From contig CACZHN010000097.1 in NCBI GenBank assembly GCA_902780985.1, positions 1 through 16,174 on the forward strand: 16,174 bases of DNA, written 5' to 3'. The stretch is from an uncultured Lachnospiraceae bacterium. Lineage in GTDB: Bacteria > Bacillota_A > Clostridia > Lachnospirales > Lachnospiraceae. The position numbers and the translations under genes are program-made. This document shows, piece after piece, positions 7,521-14,757 of this stretch (position 1 is its first letter; each line of letters begins with the position of its first letter). Below the pieces are notes generated by a model. It was not told the DNA's origin. It ran no database searches and saw nothing but the letters and a program-made list of their open reading frames with translations.

Positions 7521-8692
7521 GAAAACGACTGCTTATAGTTATAATAGTGGGATTATTCCTTCTGGGCCAGCCCATATCACTGCAGATGGAAGGACGATCC
7601 ACGGATGTGACCAGGCTTTCCACTGTGGAAGTCAATGAGCTTCTGCATAAACTGGCGGACGGATGGAGAGACTCATCTTTTGTTTATCCGGTGCAGAGTT
7701 TTGAGAGAGATACCGTCAGAGATATAACGATAGACGATCACGTGGTGGGCAAGCTCATTATTTATAACCATTTTCAACTGATGGAGACAAATATCGAGAA
7801 CGAGCTTTTTGTCCATTATCTTATATATGCGGGAGAGGTAATTCTGCTTCTTCTGATCACGGTATTCTGGTTCGAATTCAGAGTCATCAGACCTTTTGAC
7901 GAACTTAAGGATTTTGCCACTGCGGTATCGGCGGGAGATCTGGATAAACCGCTTAAAATGCATAAGAAGAATATGTTCGGTGCATTTACCCAGAGCTTTG
8001 ATATAATGCGTGAAAAGCTGGCCGAAGCAAGAGAAAAAGAGTATCAGGCCAACGTGAGCAAGAAGGAACTTGTGGCTCAGCTGAGCCATGATATAAAGAC
8101 GCCGGTAGCTTCCATAAAAGCTATGTCCGAAGTCCTGGGGGCGAAGGAAGACAGGCCACAGGTAAAGGAAAAACTGGATGCCATCGGAGCAAAAGCGGAT
8201 CAGATAGACGGACTTGTATCGAATCTTTTTGTATCCACACTGGAAGAACTGGAGAAGCTGGATGTTTCGGCATCGGATACGGAAAGCAGCTTTCTGGAAA
8301 AGATTTTCAGGGATGCGGATTACAACAGGCACATCAGGAAACTGGATATACCCGAATGCATAATACTTTGTGACACGCTCAGAATAGAACAGGTTATAAA
8401 CAATATAATATTTAATTCTTATAAATATGCGAATACGGATATTTTCGTAGAAGGGATCACGGAAGGAGATTCCCTTAAGGTAAGCATAACCGACAGGGGC
8501 GGCGGAGTTCCTGTGGAAGAACTTAATCTGATAACCCAGCAGTATAAGCGAGGCTCCAATTCGGAAGGCAAGCAGGGCGCAGGTCTGGGACTGTTCATCT
8601 CCAGGGAACTTATGGAGAATATGCAGGGAAGCCTGGAAGTGGCCAATGCTGACGGAGGACTCAAGGTCAGCCTCAGTTTTAAACTGGCATAA
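7517..8692 (+). CDS. Membrane sensor histidine kinase (second system)
   Basis: This is a 391-residue kinase. TM1 is at about residues 4-20 and TM2 at about 99-119, separated by an extracytoplasmic loop of about 78 residues. A HAMP domain follows (about 120-172, containing VIRPFDELKDFATAVSAGDL). The dimerisation helix has the canonical H191 in LVAQLSHDIKTPVASIK. The ATPase domain has an N box INNIIFNSYKYAN (294-306), G1 box DRGGG (326-330) and G2 box QGAGLGLFIS (353-362). All catalytic motifs are intact, unlike the kinase at 680-2020. ATGA overlap with the regulator stop makes it a cognate pair. It is the last gene of the operon that begins with the MATE gene. No convincing terminator follows, so some read-through into the CARDB/ABC unit is possible. 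The loop is too large for the short-loop intramembrane-sensing (BceS-like) kinases. Confidence 0.95.
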   Translation: MRKRLLIVIIVGLFLLGQPISLQMEGRSTDVTRLSTVEVNELLHKLADGWRDSSFVYPVQSFERDTVRDITIDDHVVGKLIIYNHFQLMETNIENELFVHYLIYAGEVILLLLITVFWFEFRVIRPFDELKDFATAVSAGDLDKPLKMHKKNMFGAFTQSFDIMREKLAEAREKEYQANVSKKELVAQLSHDIKTPVASIKAMSEVLGAKEDRPQVKEKLDAIGAKADQIDGLVSNLFVSTLEELEKLDVSASDTESSFLEKIFRDADYNRHIRKLDIPECIILCDTLRIEQVINNIIFNSYKYANTDIFVEGITEGDSLKVSITDRGGGVPVEELNLITQQYKRGSNSEGKQGAGLGLFISRELMENMQGSLEVANADGGLKVSLSFKLA

Positions 8693-8712
8693 TACAAGGA
8701 TAACGATAGTTA

Positions 8713-8760
8713 TAAAATTAATCTAAAATTAATGTTAGCCTAAAGATACTTAAAGTTTAC
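8713..8760 (+). promoter_or_regulatory. Phased direct repeats, candidate response-regulator operator
   Basis: TAAAATTAAT occurs at 8713-8722 and again at 8724-8733, an exact 11-base period. After six bases (TTAGCC) two weaker TAAA-led units follow, TAAAGATACT (8741-8750) and TAAAGTTTAC (8751-8760), on a 10-base period. OmpR-family regulators bind such tandem sites, one turn apart, on one face of the helix. A -10-like TATTAT (8766-8771) follows with no recognisable -35, as expected for an activator-dependent promoter. The operator role, and the assignment to the regulator encoded at 6810-7520, are inference. Confidence 0.45.
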
Positions 8761-8789
8761 TTTGTTATTATCCTCACATAGTCTGACAG

Positions 8790-8814
8790 GTGCGGCTTAA
8801 TGAAGAAGCCGGAC
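8790..8814 (+). other. 5' UTR hairpin before the CARDB/ABC unit
   Basis: GTGCGGCTT (8790-8798) and AAGCCGGAC (8806-8814) can pair with one G-G mismatch around a seven-base loop. No T tract follows, so it is not a terminator. It lies 16 bases upstream of the ribosome binding site and could stabilise the messenger or modulate initiation. Confidence 0.4.
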
Positions 8815-8830
8815 CGAAAATAAAATATGC

Positions 8831-8836
8831 GAGGAG
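8831..8836 (+). promoter_or_regulatory. Ribosome binding site deciding the start of the CARDB protein
   Basis: GAGGAG lies seven bases before the ATG at 8844. The longest open frame would begin at GTG 8790 and add 18 charged residues in front of the signal peptide. That GTG lies inside a hairpin and lacks a binding site, so the ATG is preferred. Confidence 0.88.
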
Positions 8837-8843
8837 AAGAAAA

Positions 8844-9770
8844 ATGAGTAAAGTAAAGTTTGGCAACATGAAGAAATGTATGGTACTCCTAATGACAGCA
8901 GTTCTGCTTGTCGTAGGAGTACTTGGTGGTTTTGGAGAAAATAAGGTTTTTGCAGCCTATAAAACTCCTAAACTTGTGGTAACGGGTGCTGATATCGCAG
9001 GCGGCGACGTAAAGGCCGGCGATACATTCAGCATGACAATTCATCTTAAGAACGAATCCAAGAACAAGCTCGGAAACATCAGTCTTAAGCTTTCAAGCGA
9101 AGACAATGATATCATCACAGCATCAGGTTCGGACACAATCTACATCGACACCATCGCAAAGGAAGAAGAGATGGATGTGACCGTAGAGCTTAAGACAAGA
9201 GGAAATCTTGAACAGAAGAATTATTCGGTAAAGATTGATTACACATACGAAGACAACAACTGGAACTCTTATACCGAGTCAGCAACAGTTACAGTACCTG
9301 TAGTTCAGGACTGCCGTGCTTCAATCTCAGAAAAGAGACTTACAAAGAATACGGTTGAAGTAAACGGAAAGACAAGCCTTTCATTTAAGATTAACAACAC
9401 AGGTAAGGGAAGTATCTACAACGTTACTTCAGAGATTACAGGTGACACTATTACAGACATTTCAACATACACAGGTGCGATCGCAGTCGGAGAAAGCGGC
9501 ACGGTTGACCTTTCCATCAATACCGAAAAAACAGGTAATGACAAGATCCATGTAAAAGTTACATACGAAGATGCAGAGGGTAAGACAGGTACGGTTACAG
9601 ATGAGTTTGACTTTGAAGTAACAGAGCCTATCGTAGAAGCAGCAGCAATCGAAGAGCCGGCATCAGCAGGAAATCAGACAAAGCTTATCGGAATAGGTGC
9701 GGCAGCTCTTATCGTGCTGATCATAATCGTAAGCGTTATCAAGAGAATCAGAAATAAGAAGTATGAATAA
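8844..9770 (+). CDS. Secreted, membrane-anchored CARDB/Ig-like protein of the ABC unit
   Basis: This is a 308-residue surface protein. It has a signal peptide (basic start, hydrophobic 12-29, likely cleavage after VFA at 35-37 or close by). Two beta-rich modules follow, at about 42-153 and 156-260. Each has the CARDB/NEW3 look: AGDTFSMTIHLKNESKNKLGNISLKL in the first (split here as AGDTFSMTIHLKN then GNISLKL) and VNGKTSLSFKINNTGKGSI in the second. A short alanine-rich linker, one membrane helix (281-299) and a basic cytoplasmic stop (KRIRNKKYE) complete it. The topology places both modules outside the membrane. The ABC ATPase begins 23 nt later. The protein probably acts as an accessory or adaptor to the transporter, either contacting the FtsX extracellular domains or capturing substrate. 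Its codons (many ACA, GGT and NNC) look more selected than those of its neighbours, which hints at high expression. Confidence 0.8.
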   Translation: MSKVKFGNMKKCMVLLMTAVLLVVGVLGGFGENKVFAAYKTPKLVVTGADIAGGDVKAGDTFSMTIHLKNESKNKLGNISLKLSSEDNDIITASGSDTIYIDTIAKEEEMDVTVELKTRGNLEQKNYSVKIDYTYEDNNWNSYTESATVTVPVVQDCRASISEKRLTKNTVEVNGKTSLSFKINNTGKGSIYNVTSEITGDTITDISTYTGAIAVGESGTVDLSINTEKTGNDKIHVKVTYEDAEGKTGTVTDEFDFEVTEPIVEAAAIEEPASAGNQTKLIGIGAAALIVLIIIVSVIKRIRNKKYE

Positions 9771-9793
9771 ATAAGAAGATCAAGGACAGATAA

Positions 9794-10558
9794 ATGGAAG
9801 ATAAGAAGATAATCATACAAACGGATAAGCTTTGTAAGTCTTTCTCGGTAGGCGGAGTTCAGCACCATATCATCAAGAATATGGATCTGAATATTTATGA
9901 CGGAGACTTTACGGTGATCATGGGTTCATCGGGAGCCGGCAAGTCTACGCTTATGTACGCTCTTTCGGGAATGGACAAAGCCAATCTCGGAAAGATAGAT
10001 TTCTGTGATAAGAATATAACAAAGTTTAACAGCGACCAGCTGGCTATATTCAGAAGAAGACATTGCGGTTTCGTATTCCAGCAGATTCACCTGATCGGAA
10101 CTATGAGTATACTTGATAATGTTCTGGCTGCGGGACTGCTCACGGGACAGAATAAGAGACAGCTTGCAGCAAATGCAAAGGAACTTCTTCAGAGAGTAGG
10201 AATCGAGAAGAAACTCTGGAACAAGTTCCCGAATCAGCTGTCGGGTGGTGAAGCCCAGCGTGTGGGAATCGTCAGAGCTCTGATCAATAAGCCGGATATG
10301 GTATTTGCCGATGAGCCGACGGGGGCTCTTAACAGCTCCAGCAGTACGGCTGTACTGGATGTCCTGACCGAGTTCAATCGTGAAGGACAGTCTATCGTAA
10401 TGGTTACACATGACATGAAGTCCGCACGCCGCGGCAGCAGAATAATATACTTAAAGGACGGAACTATCTGCGGCGAGTGTAACCTGGGAAAATATGAAAC
10501 AGGAGATTCGGAACGTCACGAGAAGTTACGTGCCTTCCTTGGCGAGATGGGATGGTAA
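9794..10558 (+). CDS. ABC transporter ATP-binding protein (MacB/LolD/BceA type)
   Basis: This is a 254-residue cytoplasmic ATPase. Motifs in order: Walker A GSSGAGKST (44-52), Q loop FVFQQ (93-97), signature LSGGEAQR (149-156), Walker B MVFADEPTGAL (169-179) with catalytic E174, and the switch histidine H206 in MVTHDM. The DEPTGAL and FRRRHCGFVFQ features mark the family that pairs with FtsX-type permeases and powers extrusion or mechanotransmission rather than import. All catalytic residues are present. The ATG at 9794 has AAGGA (9782-9786) seven bases upstream. It lies 23 nt after the CARDB gene and 3 nt before the permease, a standard exporter operon. Candidate substrates include antimicrobial peptides, lipoproteins and other amphipathic molecules; none can be chosen from sequence alone. 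Confidence 0.96.
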   Translation: MEDKKIIIQTDKLCKSFSVGGVQHHIIKNMDLNIYDGDFTVIMGSSGAGKSTLMYALSGMDKANLGKIDFCDKNITKFNSDQLAIFRRRHCGFVFQQIHLIGTMSILDNVLAAGLLTGQNKRQLAANAKELLQRVGIEKKLWNKFPNQLSGGEAQRVGIVRALINKPDMVFADEPTGALNSSSSTAVLDVLTEFNREGQSIVMVTHDMKSARRGSRIIYLKDGTICGECNLGKYETGDSERHEKLRAFLGEMGW

Positions 10559-10561
10559 AGA

Positions 10562-12961
10562 ATGTTATCAAAATTAATTAAATCCAATTTAAAGAATGAC
10601 TTCTCCCATATGATCACATTTTTCCTGATCATGGTACTGTCTGTACTGATGTTCCATACGGGTCTCATGATATTTACGGGTTACAGCACGGTGCACAGGG
10701 AAAAACTCGAAAAGTATAACTGGTCTGATCTTATGGTCCTCAGTGCTTTGGCGCCCGAGGATAAGGAGAAGGTTGAAGAGATAATAGCCACAGCGGATTA
10801 TGTGGAGTCATATGAAAAGTATTATCCGGTCAGCAAGACCTTTACAATTGAGAGAGGCGATGCCGCAGAAGGCGACTCAAAGAATGCATATGATCTGTCT
10901 TCTCAGCTCCTTTATGTTCTTCCTTATGATGAATGGGGAGAGATAGAGATACCTCATTTTACGGAGTTATCGGATGAGGAGTTCGATAATCCGATATACA
11001 TTTCAATATATATAAATACCAATATATTTCATGCCAAAATCGGTGACAGTATAGACCTTAAGGTAGATGATAAGTACTATACCTTTCAGGTTGCCGGATT
11101 TTTCGAGGGTATTCTTTCGAACGGTGTAGGTATTACCTATGTTAAGCCGGAACTCTATGACGAGTGGAAGGCGGAAAAAGAGCAGAAGCAGATGAAGGCA
11201 CTGGAGAGTAAGGGTGAAGATGCGGAGGAACCGCAGTATACTCTGACTCTTTTCTATACCAAGATCACTCCGGGAATGAACTCTACGGAAGCTGCGGGAC
11301 TTCTTACCCGTTCCATAGAAGAACACAATGTTCTGGCAGTCGGTCAGGGCGTGGATGAGTTTATAGGCATGCTTTCCATGATGCAGAATATGATCGCTGC
11401 AATACTTCTGGCATTTGCGCTGGTGGTGGCTATCATATCCATGATCATCATTTACTTCAGAATAACGAACAGCATCGAGCAGAATATAGTCAATATCGGT
11501 GCACTTAAGGCGCTGGGGTATACATCGGGCCAGATCAGAAAGGCGATGGTTCTGGAATTTGCCCTTACTTCATCGATAGCACTTGCGGCGGGAGTCGGAT
11601 TATCATATCTGATCCTTCCGACATTTGAAAATATGATGAGAAGCTCAAGTGCGGTAGTATGGGAGATTACATTTAACCCGATCATATTTATCATTACAGC
11701 GATACTTATTGTCGGAACGGTTATAGTTGTATCAACAATAAGTACAAAGAATATCAAGAAGCTGGATCCTGTTATAGCACTGAGATTCGGAATAAACGAT
11801 CACTCCTTTAAGAAGAATCGTGCACCGATCGAGAAGACACCGGGACCTCTTACATGGGTTATGGCACTTAAGTCTCTTATCGGAAATACAAAGCAGAATA
11901 TCATACTGTTTGTAGTTACTTTTTCCATCGGAGCGGTAACGACATTCTCAACATTTCTTGCATACAACTGTGTATACGATCCGATGCATCTTTACAGAAT
12001 GCTTAAGCTGGAAGCAAGTGACGTGGAGCTTTACATGAGCAAAGAGAATCTTGATGATTTCAAGGATCTTCAGTCTCTTCCGGAAGTTGACGAGATATGG
12101 TGGACAGACAGCTTTAACGCTAATGTAGAGGGATATTCCGTATACGCAACGGTAACGGATGACTGGAACGATATTCCTGACGTAAATATTCTCGAAGGCA
12201 GATGCCCGATATATGATAATGAGATCGCAATCGGCGGTATGCTGGCGGATATCCTTCAGGTAAAGATCGGTGATGAAGTAACGGTAGCAAACGGAAAAAT
12301 TGAGAAAAGGTACATCATCACAGGTCTCGAACAGAGTACCGATCAGATGGGTAAAGATATTACCATGACCACTGACGGTGCCAGACATCTGGGATACAAT
12401 GTGCAGAGAAGCAAATACAGCATAAATGTAAAGGATCATGAACTGGGCAATACGCAGAGTGTTGTCAGAAAATCCGAGGATATGTTCGGAAACAGAATGA
12501 CCAGATACTTAAATATAGTTGAGGCTCTTAAGAGCGGAAACGAACAGACTATTATCATAGCGGCCGGAATGGTTCTTATGATGGTACTTATATCCGTACT
12601 TGTCATAGTGCTTTCCATGAATCTTCTTGTAAAGACACTTATCATCAAGAAGCAGAAGGAAATAGGAATTAAGAAGGCTTTGGGATTTTCAAGCAACCAG
12701 CTCAGAACGGAGCTTGTATTGTCGATGCTTCCTCAGATTGCAATCGGATCGGCTGCAGGATCGGTTCTCGGACTTATAGGTTCCAATCCGACACTCGCAT
12801 CCATGCTTTCGGTAGTCGGAATCTTAAAATCAAACATGGATGTATACTCCTGGATGGGTGTCGTAGCGGTTATGTTTGCGGTAGTAGTATCCTTCGCGAT
12901 CATCTGGATAATTTCCGGAAGGATCAAGAAAATTTCGGCATATTCACTCATTACAGAGTAG
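10562..12961 (+). CDS. FtsX-family ABC transporter permease, two-module
   Basis: This is a 799-residue permease with two FtsX modules. TM1 is at about 18-38, then a roughly 230-residue extracytoplasmic domain, then TM2-4 at about 272-300, 328-352 and 366-392. The second module has TM5 at about 437-460, a second external domain of about 200 residues, and TM6-8 at about 664-690, 718-742 and 763-788. Each module carries the cytoplasmic coupling segment typical of FtsX proteins: IGALKALGYTSGQIR in the first and IGIKKALGFSSNQLR in the second. Eight helices with two large external domains differ from BceB (ten helices, one external domain). They are also unlike single-module MacB and fit the double-FtsX permeases of Gram-positives. 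The ribosome binding site is poor and the gene starts 3 nt after the ATPase stop, so translation is likely coupled. Confidence 0.93.
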   Translation: MLSKLIKSNLKNDFSHMITFFLIMVLSVLMFHTGLMIFTGYSTVHREKLEKYNWSDLMVLSALAPEDKEKVEEIIATADYVESYEKYYPVSKTFTIERGDAAEGDSKNAYDLSSQLLYVLPYDEWGEIEIPHFTELSDEEFDNPIYISIYINTNIFHAKIGDSIDLKVDDKYYTFQVAGFFEGILSNGVGITYVKPELYDEWKAEKEQKQMKALESKGEDAEEPQYTLTLFYTKITPGMNSTEAAGLLTRSIEEHNVLAVGQGVDEFIGMLSMMQNMIAAILLAFALVVAIISMIIIYFRITNSIEQNIVNIGALKALGYTSGQIRKAMVLEFALTSSIALAAGVGLSYLILPTFENMMRSSSAVVWEITFNPIIFIITAILIVGTVIVVSTISTKNIKKLDPVIALRFGINDHSFKKNRAPIEKTPGPLTWVMALKSLIGNTKQNIILFVVTFSIGAVTTFSTFLAYNCVYDPMHLYRMLKLEASDVELYMSKENLDDFKDLQSLPEVDEIWWTDSFNANVEGYSVYATVTDDWNDIPDVNILEGRCPIYDNEIAIGGMLADILQVKIGDEVTVANGKIEKRYIITGLEQSTDQMGKDITMTTDGARHLGYNVQRSKYSINVKDHELGNTQSVVRKSEDMFGNRMTRYLNIVEALKSGNEQTIIIAAGMVLMMVLISVLVIVLSMNLLVKTLIIKKQKEIGIKKALGFSSNQLRTELVLSMLPQIAIGSAAGSVLGLIGSNPTLASMLSVVGILKSNMDVYSWMGVVAVMFAVVVSFAIIWIISGRIKKISAYSLITE

Positions 12962-12994
12962 TATGCACAGGGGGAAAATCGTGATTTAAGATGA

Positions 12995-13024
12995 TTGTAT
13001 TTAAATTGCGATATGTAGTAAAAT
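12995..13024 (+). promoter_or_regulatory. Possible promoter for the zinc-ribbon/TPM unit
   Basis: TTGTAT (12995-13000) and TAAAAT (13019-13024) are 18 bases apart. The -10 is a 5/6 match and the -35 only 3/6. Initiation would fall near 13031, inside the left arm of the following hairpin. The remainder of 12962-13092 holds no gene. Confidence 0.35.
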
Positions 13025-13069
13025 AGGCGTAAGTGCGGATTTTGAAGGCCGTGCTTACGCTTATTTTTT
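13020..13069 (+). terminator. Intrinsic terminator or leader hairpin after the ABC unit
   Basis: The arms 13020-13038 and 13049-13067 pair over 19 positions. The core is GCGTAAGTGCGG against CCGTGCTTACGC with two G-U pairs, extended by AAAATA against TATTTT. The loop is about ten bases and six T residues follow (13064-13069). It is best read as the terminator of the CARDB/ABC unit. Because a possible -10 overlaps its left edge, it might also sit at the start of the next transcript. Confidence 0.8.
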
Positions 13070-13078
13070 AGTTTTTAC

Positions 13079-13085
13079 AGGGGGG
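13079..13085 (+). promoter_or_regulatory. G-rich ribosome binding site of the zinc-ribbon gene
   Basis: AGGGGGG lies seven bases before the ATG at 13093. Its G run is unusual compared with AGGAG-type sites elsewhere in the window, but the spacing is ideal and it fixes the start. Confidence 0.75.
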
Positions 13086-13092
13086 AACAGCG

Positions 13093-14757
13093 ATGGTTCA
13101 ATGTCCGAATTGCGGCGGCGTTCTCAAGTTTGATATTGCATCGCAACAGATGAAGTGCGCTTCATGTGCTTCTCTTTTCAATCCGTATGCCTTCGGCATG
13201 AACGGGGCGGAAGAAAGCACCGAATACGATGTAACCGTATTCAGATGCCCGCAGTGTGGTGGGGAGATCACATCCACCGATGAAACAGCTGCGGGTTTTT
13301 GCAGTTACTGCGGCTCGCCGAATGTGTTGGAAAGCAGAGTATCCAGAGAGAAAAAGCCCGAGTTTATCATACCGTTTAAAAAGACTAAGAAGGAATGCGA
13401 AAACGCTTTCGAGAAGTTTATTAAAAAGTCGGTTTTTGCACCTAAGGAATACAGACAGGCGGGCAAGGCAGACTCCTTCAGAGGAATATATATGCCTTAC
13501 TGGATGTATGATATGTCCCAGAAGGGACCGATAAACATACCGACTTCGAAATCTCACAGAAGCGGTGACTATGTGATCACAGATCATTACCGTCTGTCGG
13601 GAGGTCTGGACGTGTCTTATCAAGGCGTATCCTATGATGCATCCTCATCTTTTGCGGATGATATCAGTACACAGATAGCACCGTATGAAGTAAAGGATGT
13701 AGTTAATTTCAGTCCGTCTTTCCTGTCGGGCTTTTATGCGGATACGGCGGATGTTGCGTCCGGCGTTTATGAGGATGCTGCCAGAGATATAGCGAAGGAA
13801 AGTACATATAATTACCTCAGAAACAAGAGTCCTATGTCGGGACAGCATTTCGATGAATCGAAAGGTCAGGTAAAGAACAAGATACGTACCAATATAGATG
13901 CTACGCACTCGGCTATGTTTCCTGTATGGTTCATGTCATACAGAAACAAGGGAAGAGTGGCTTATGCAACGGTAAACGGACAGACAGGTAAGGTAAAAGC
14001 AGATGTGCCTATAAGCGCGGGAAAATGCTTTGCCCTTGCGGCGGCTCTTGCCGTGGGACTCTTCTTTGTCCTGAACATGTTCGTATCTCTTACACCGGAT
14101 ATCCTTGCGGTAGTAGTAGGAGTGATTGCTCTTTTCAGTACGCTTATGTACAGCTCGGAGATGAAGAAGATAGTTTCGAAGGAAAACTACGACGACGATC
14201 AGGGTATGCTTTCCAAGATAGAGGAAAAGAGAAGAGCCAGGATCGCAGCTCAGAACGGTGTTGCGGACGAAAGAGAAAAACTCAAAGATGCCTATCAGAG
14301 GGATAGTAAAGCAAAGAAACAGGAGAAGAAAGAAAAAACAAAAGCATCGGTTTTTATAATGGTGATAATGGCATTGATAGTTGCTCCGTGGGTGCTGACT
14401 GTTGCATTCGGGGCTGTTATGGTAGCGCTTGATTCGCCTATGATGCTGGGGGTCATCCCGGCGGTACTTTCTTTGCTTGCTTTCTTCAGTGTAATGAAGG
14501 CTCATAAGAATATTAAGATCATGAAGGCTCCTAAGAAGTTCCCGGCATCGGTATTTTCACTGATAAGTCTGGCAATCATAACCATCGTGAATTTCTGGGA
14601 TCCGCCTAGTGATTATATATACTACGGGGCTGTGATCGCAGCCATGGTCGGAATTATCTGTAATATCGCGGATATGATCATGTCATATAACTATCTGGCC
14701 ATGAGACCGTTACCTCAGTTTGATATGTACAAGGGAGGTGATGATCGTGGCTTCTAG
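13093..14757 (+). CDS. Double zinc-ribbon multi-pass membrane protein
   Basis: This is a 554-residue protein that begins with two zinc ribbons: C4/C7 with C22/C25, and C52/C55 with C70/C73. A cytoplasmic domain follows with the family motif GIYMPYWMYD (131-140) and then PVWFMSYRNKGRVAY leading to VNGQTGKV (277-301). Two helices (about 308-331 and 334-353), a highly charged coiled-coil-like segment (about 355-417, rich in K, E and R) and four more helices (about 418-445, 448-468, 485-500, 508-530) complete it. Proteins with these zinc ribbons and the PVW/NGQTGK motif are widespread in Firmicutes and are annotated only as TFIIB-type zinc ribbon or hypothetical proteins. Their biochemical role is unknown to me. 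The next gene starts inside its 3' end, so the two products probably act together at the membrane. The ribbons could bind nucleic acid or simply be structural. Confidence 0.88.
   Translation: MVQCPNCGGVLKFDIASQQMKCASCASLFNPYAFGMNGAEESTEYDVTVFRCPQCGGEITSTDETAAGFCSYCGSPNVLESRVSREKKPEFIIPFKKTKKECENAFEKFIKKSVFAPKEYRQAGKADSFRGIYMPYWMYDMSQKGPINIPTSKSHRSGDYVITDHYRLSGGLDVSYQGVSYDASSSFADDISTQIAPYEVKDVVNFSPSFLSGFYADTADVASGVYEDAARDIAKESTYNYLRNKSPMSGQHFDESKGQVKNKIRTNIDATHSAMFPVWFMSYRNKGRVAYATVNGQTGKVKADVPISAGKCFALAAALAVGLFFVLNMFVSLTPDILAVVVGVIALFSTLMYSSEMKKIVSKENYDDDQGMLSKIEEKRRARIAAQNGVADEREKLKDAYQRDSKAKKQEKKEKTKASVFIMVIMALIVAPWVLTVAFGAVMVALDSPMMLGVIPAVLSLLAFFSVMKAHKNIKIMKAPKKFPASVFSLISLAIITIVNFWDPPSDYIYYGAVIAAMVGIICNIADMIMSYNYLAMRPLPQFDMYKGGDDRGF
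14734..14738 (+). promoter_or_regulatory. Ribosome binding site deciding the start of the TPM protein
   Basis: GGAGG, within AAGGGAGGTGAT, lies eight bases before GTG 14747. The in-frame TTG at 14720 precedes this site, and the ATG at 14741 is only two bases from it. The GTG is therefore the best start. Confidence 0.75.

Noticed and set aside
8702..8714. A terminator after the second kinase gene
   Set aside because: ATAAC/GTTAT gives only a five-pair stem with no T tract, too weak to call.
8790..8843. Longer GTG start for the CARDB protein
   Set aside because: The added 18 residues are charged and would precede the signal peptide, the GTG lies in a hairpin, and a strong GAGGAG site sits before ATG 8844.
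7517..12961. A Bce-type antimicrobial-peptide sensing and detoxification module
   Set aside because: The kinase has a loop of about 78 residues rather than the very short loop of BceS-like sensors. The permease has eight helices with two external domains rather than the ten-helix BceB layout. Peptide defence remains possible but this is not the classical module.
12969..12989. A mini-cistron (AGGGGG, six bases, then GTG ATT TAA) after the permease gene
   Set aside because: Only two codons long. It resembles the real binding site before the zinc-ribbon gene and may be chance or a remnant; nothing supports translation.
14720..14746. Longer TTG start (or ATG 14741) for the TPM protein
   Set aside because: The TTG is upstream of the ribosome binding site and the ATG is only two bases from it. 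GTG 14747 has ideal spacing.
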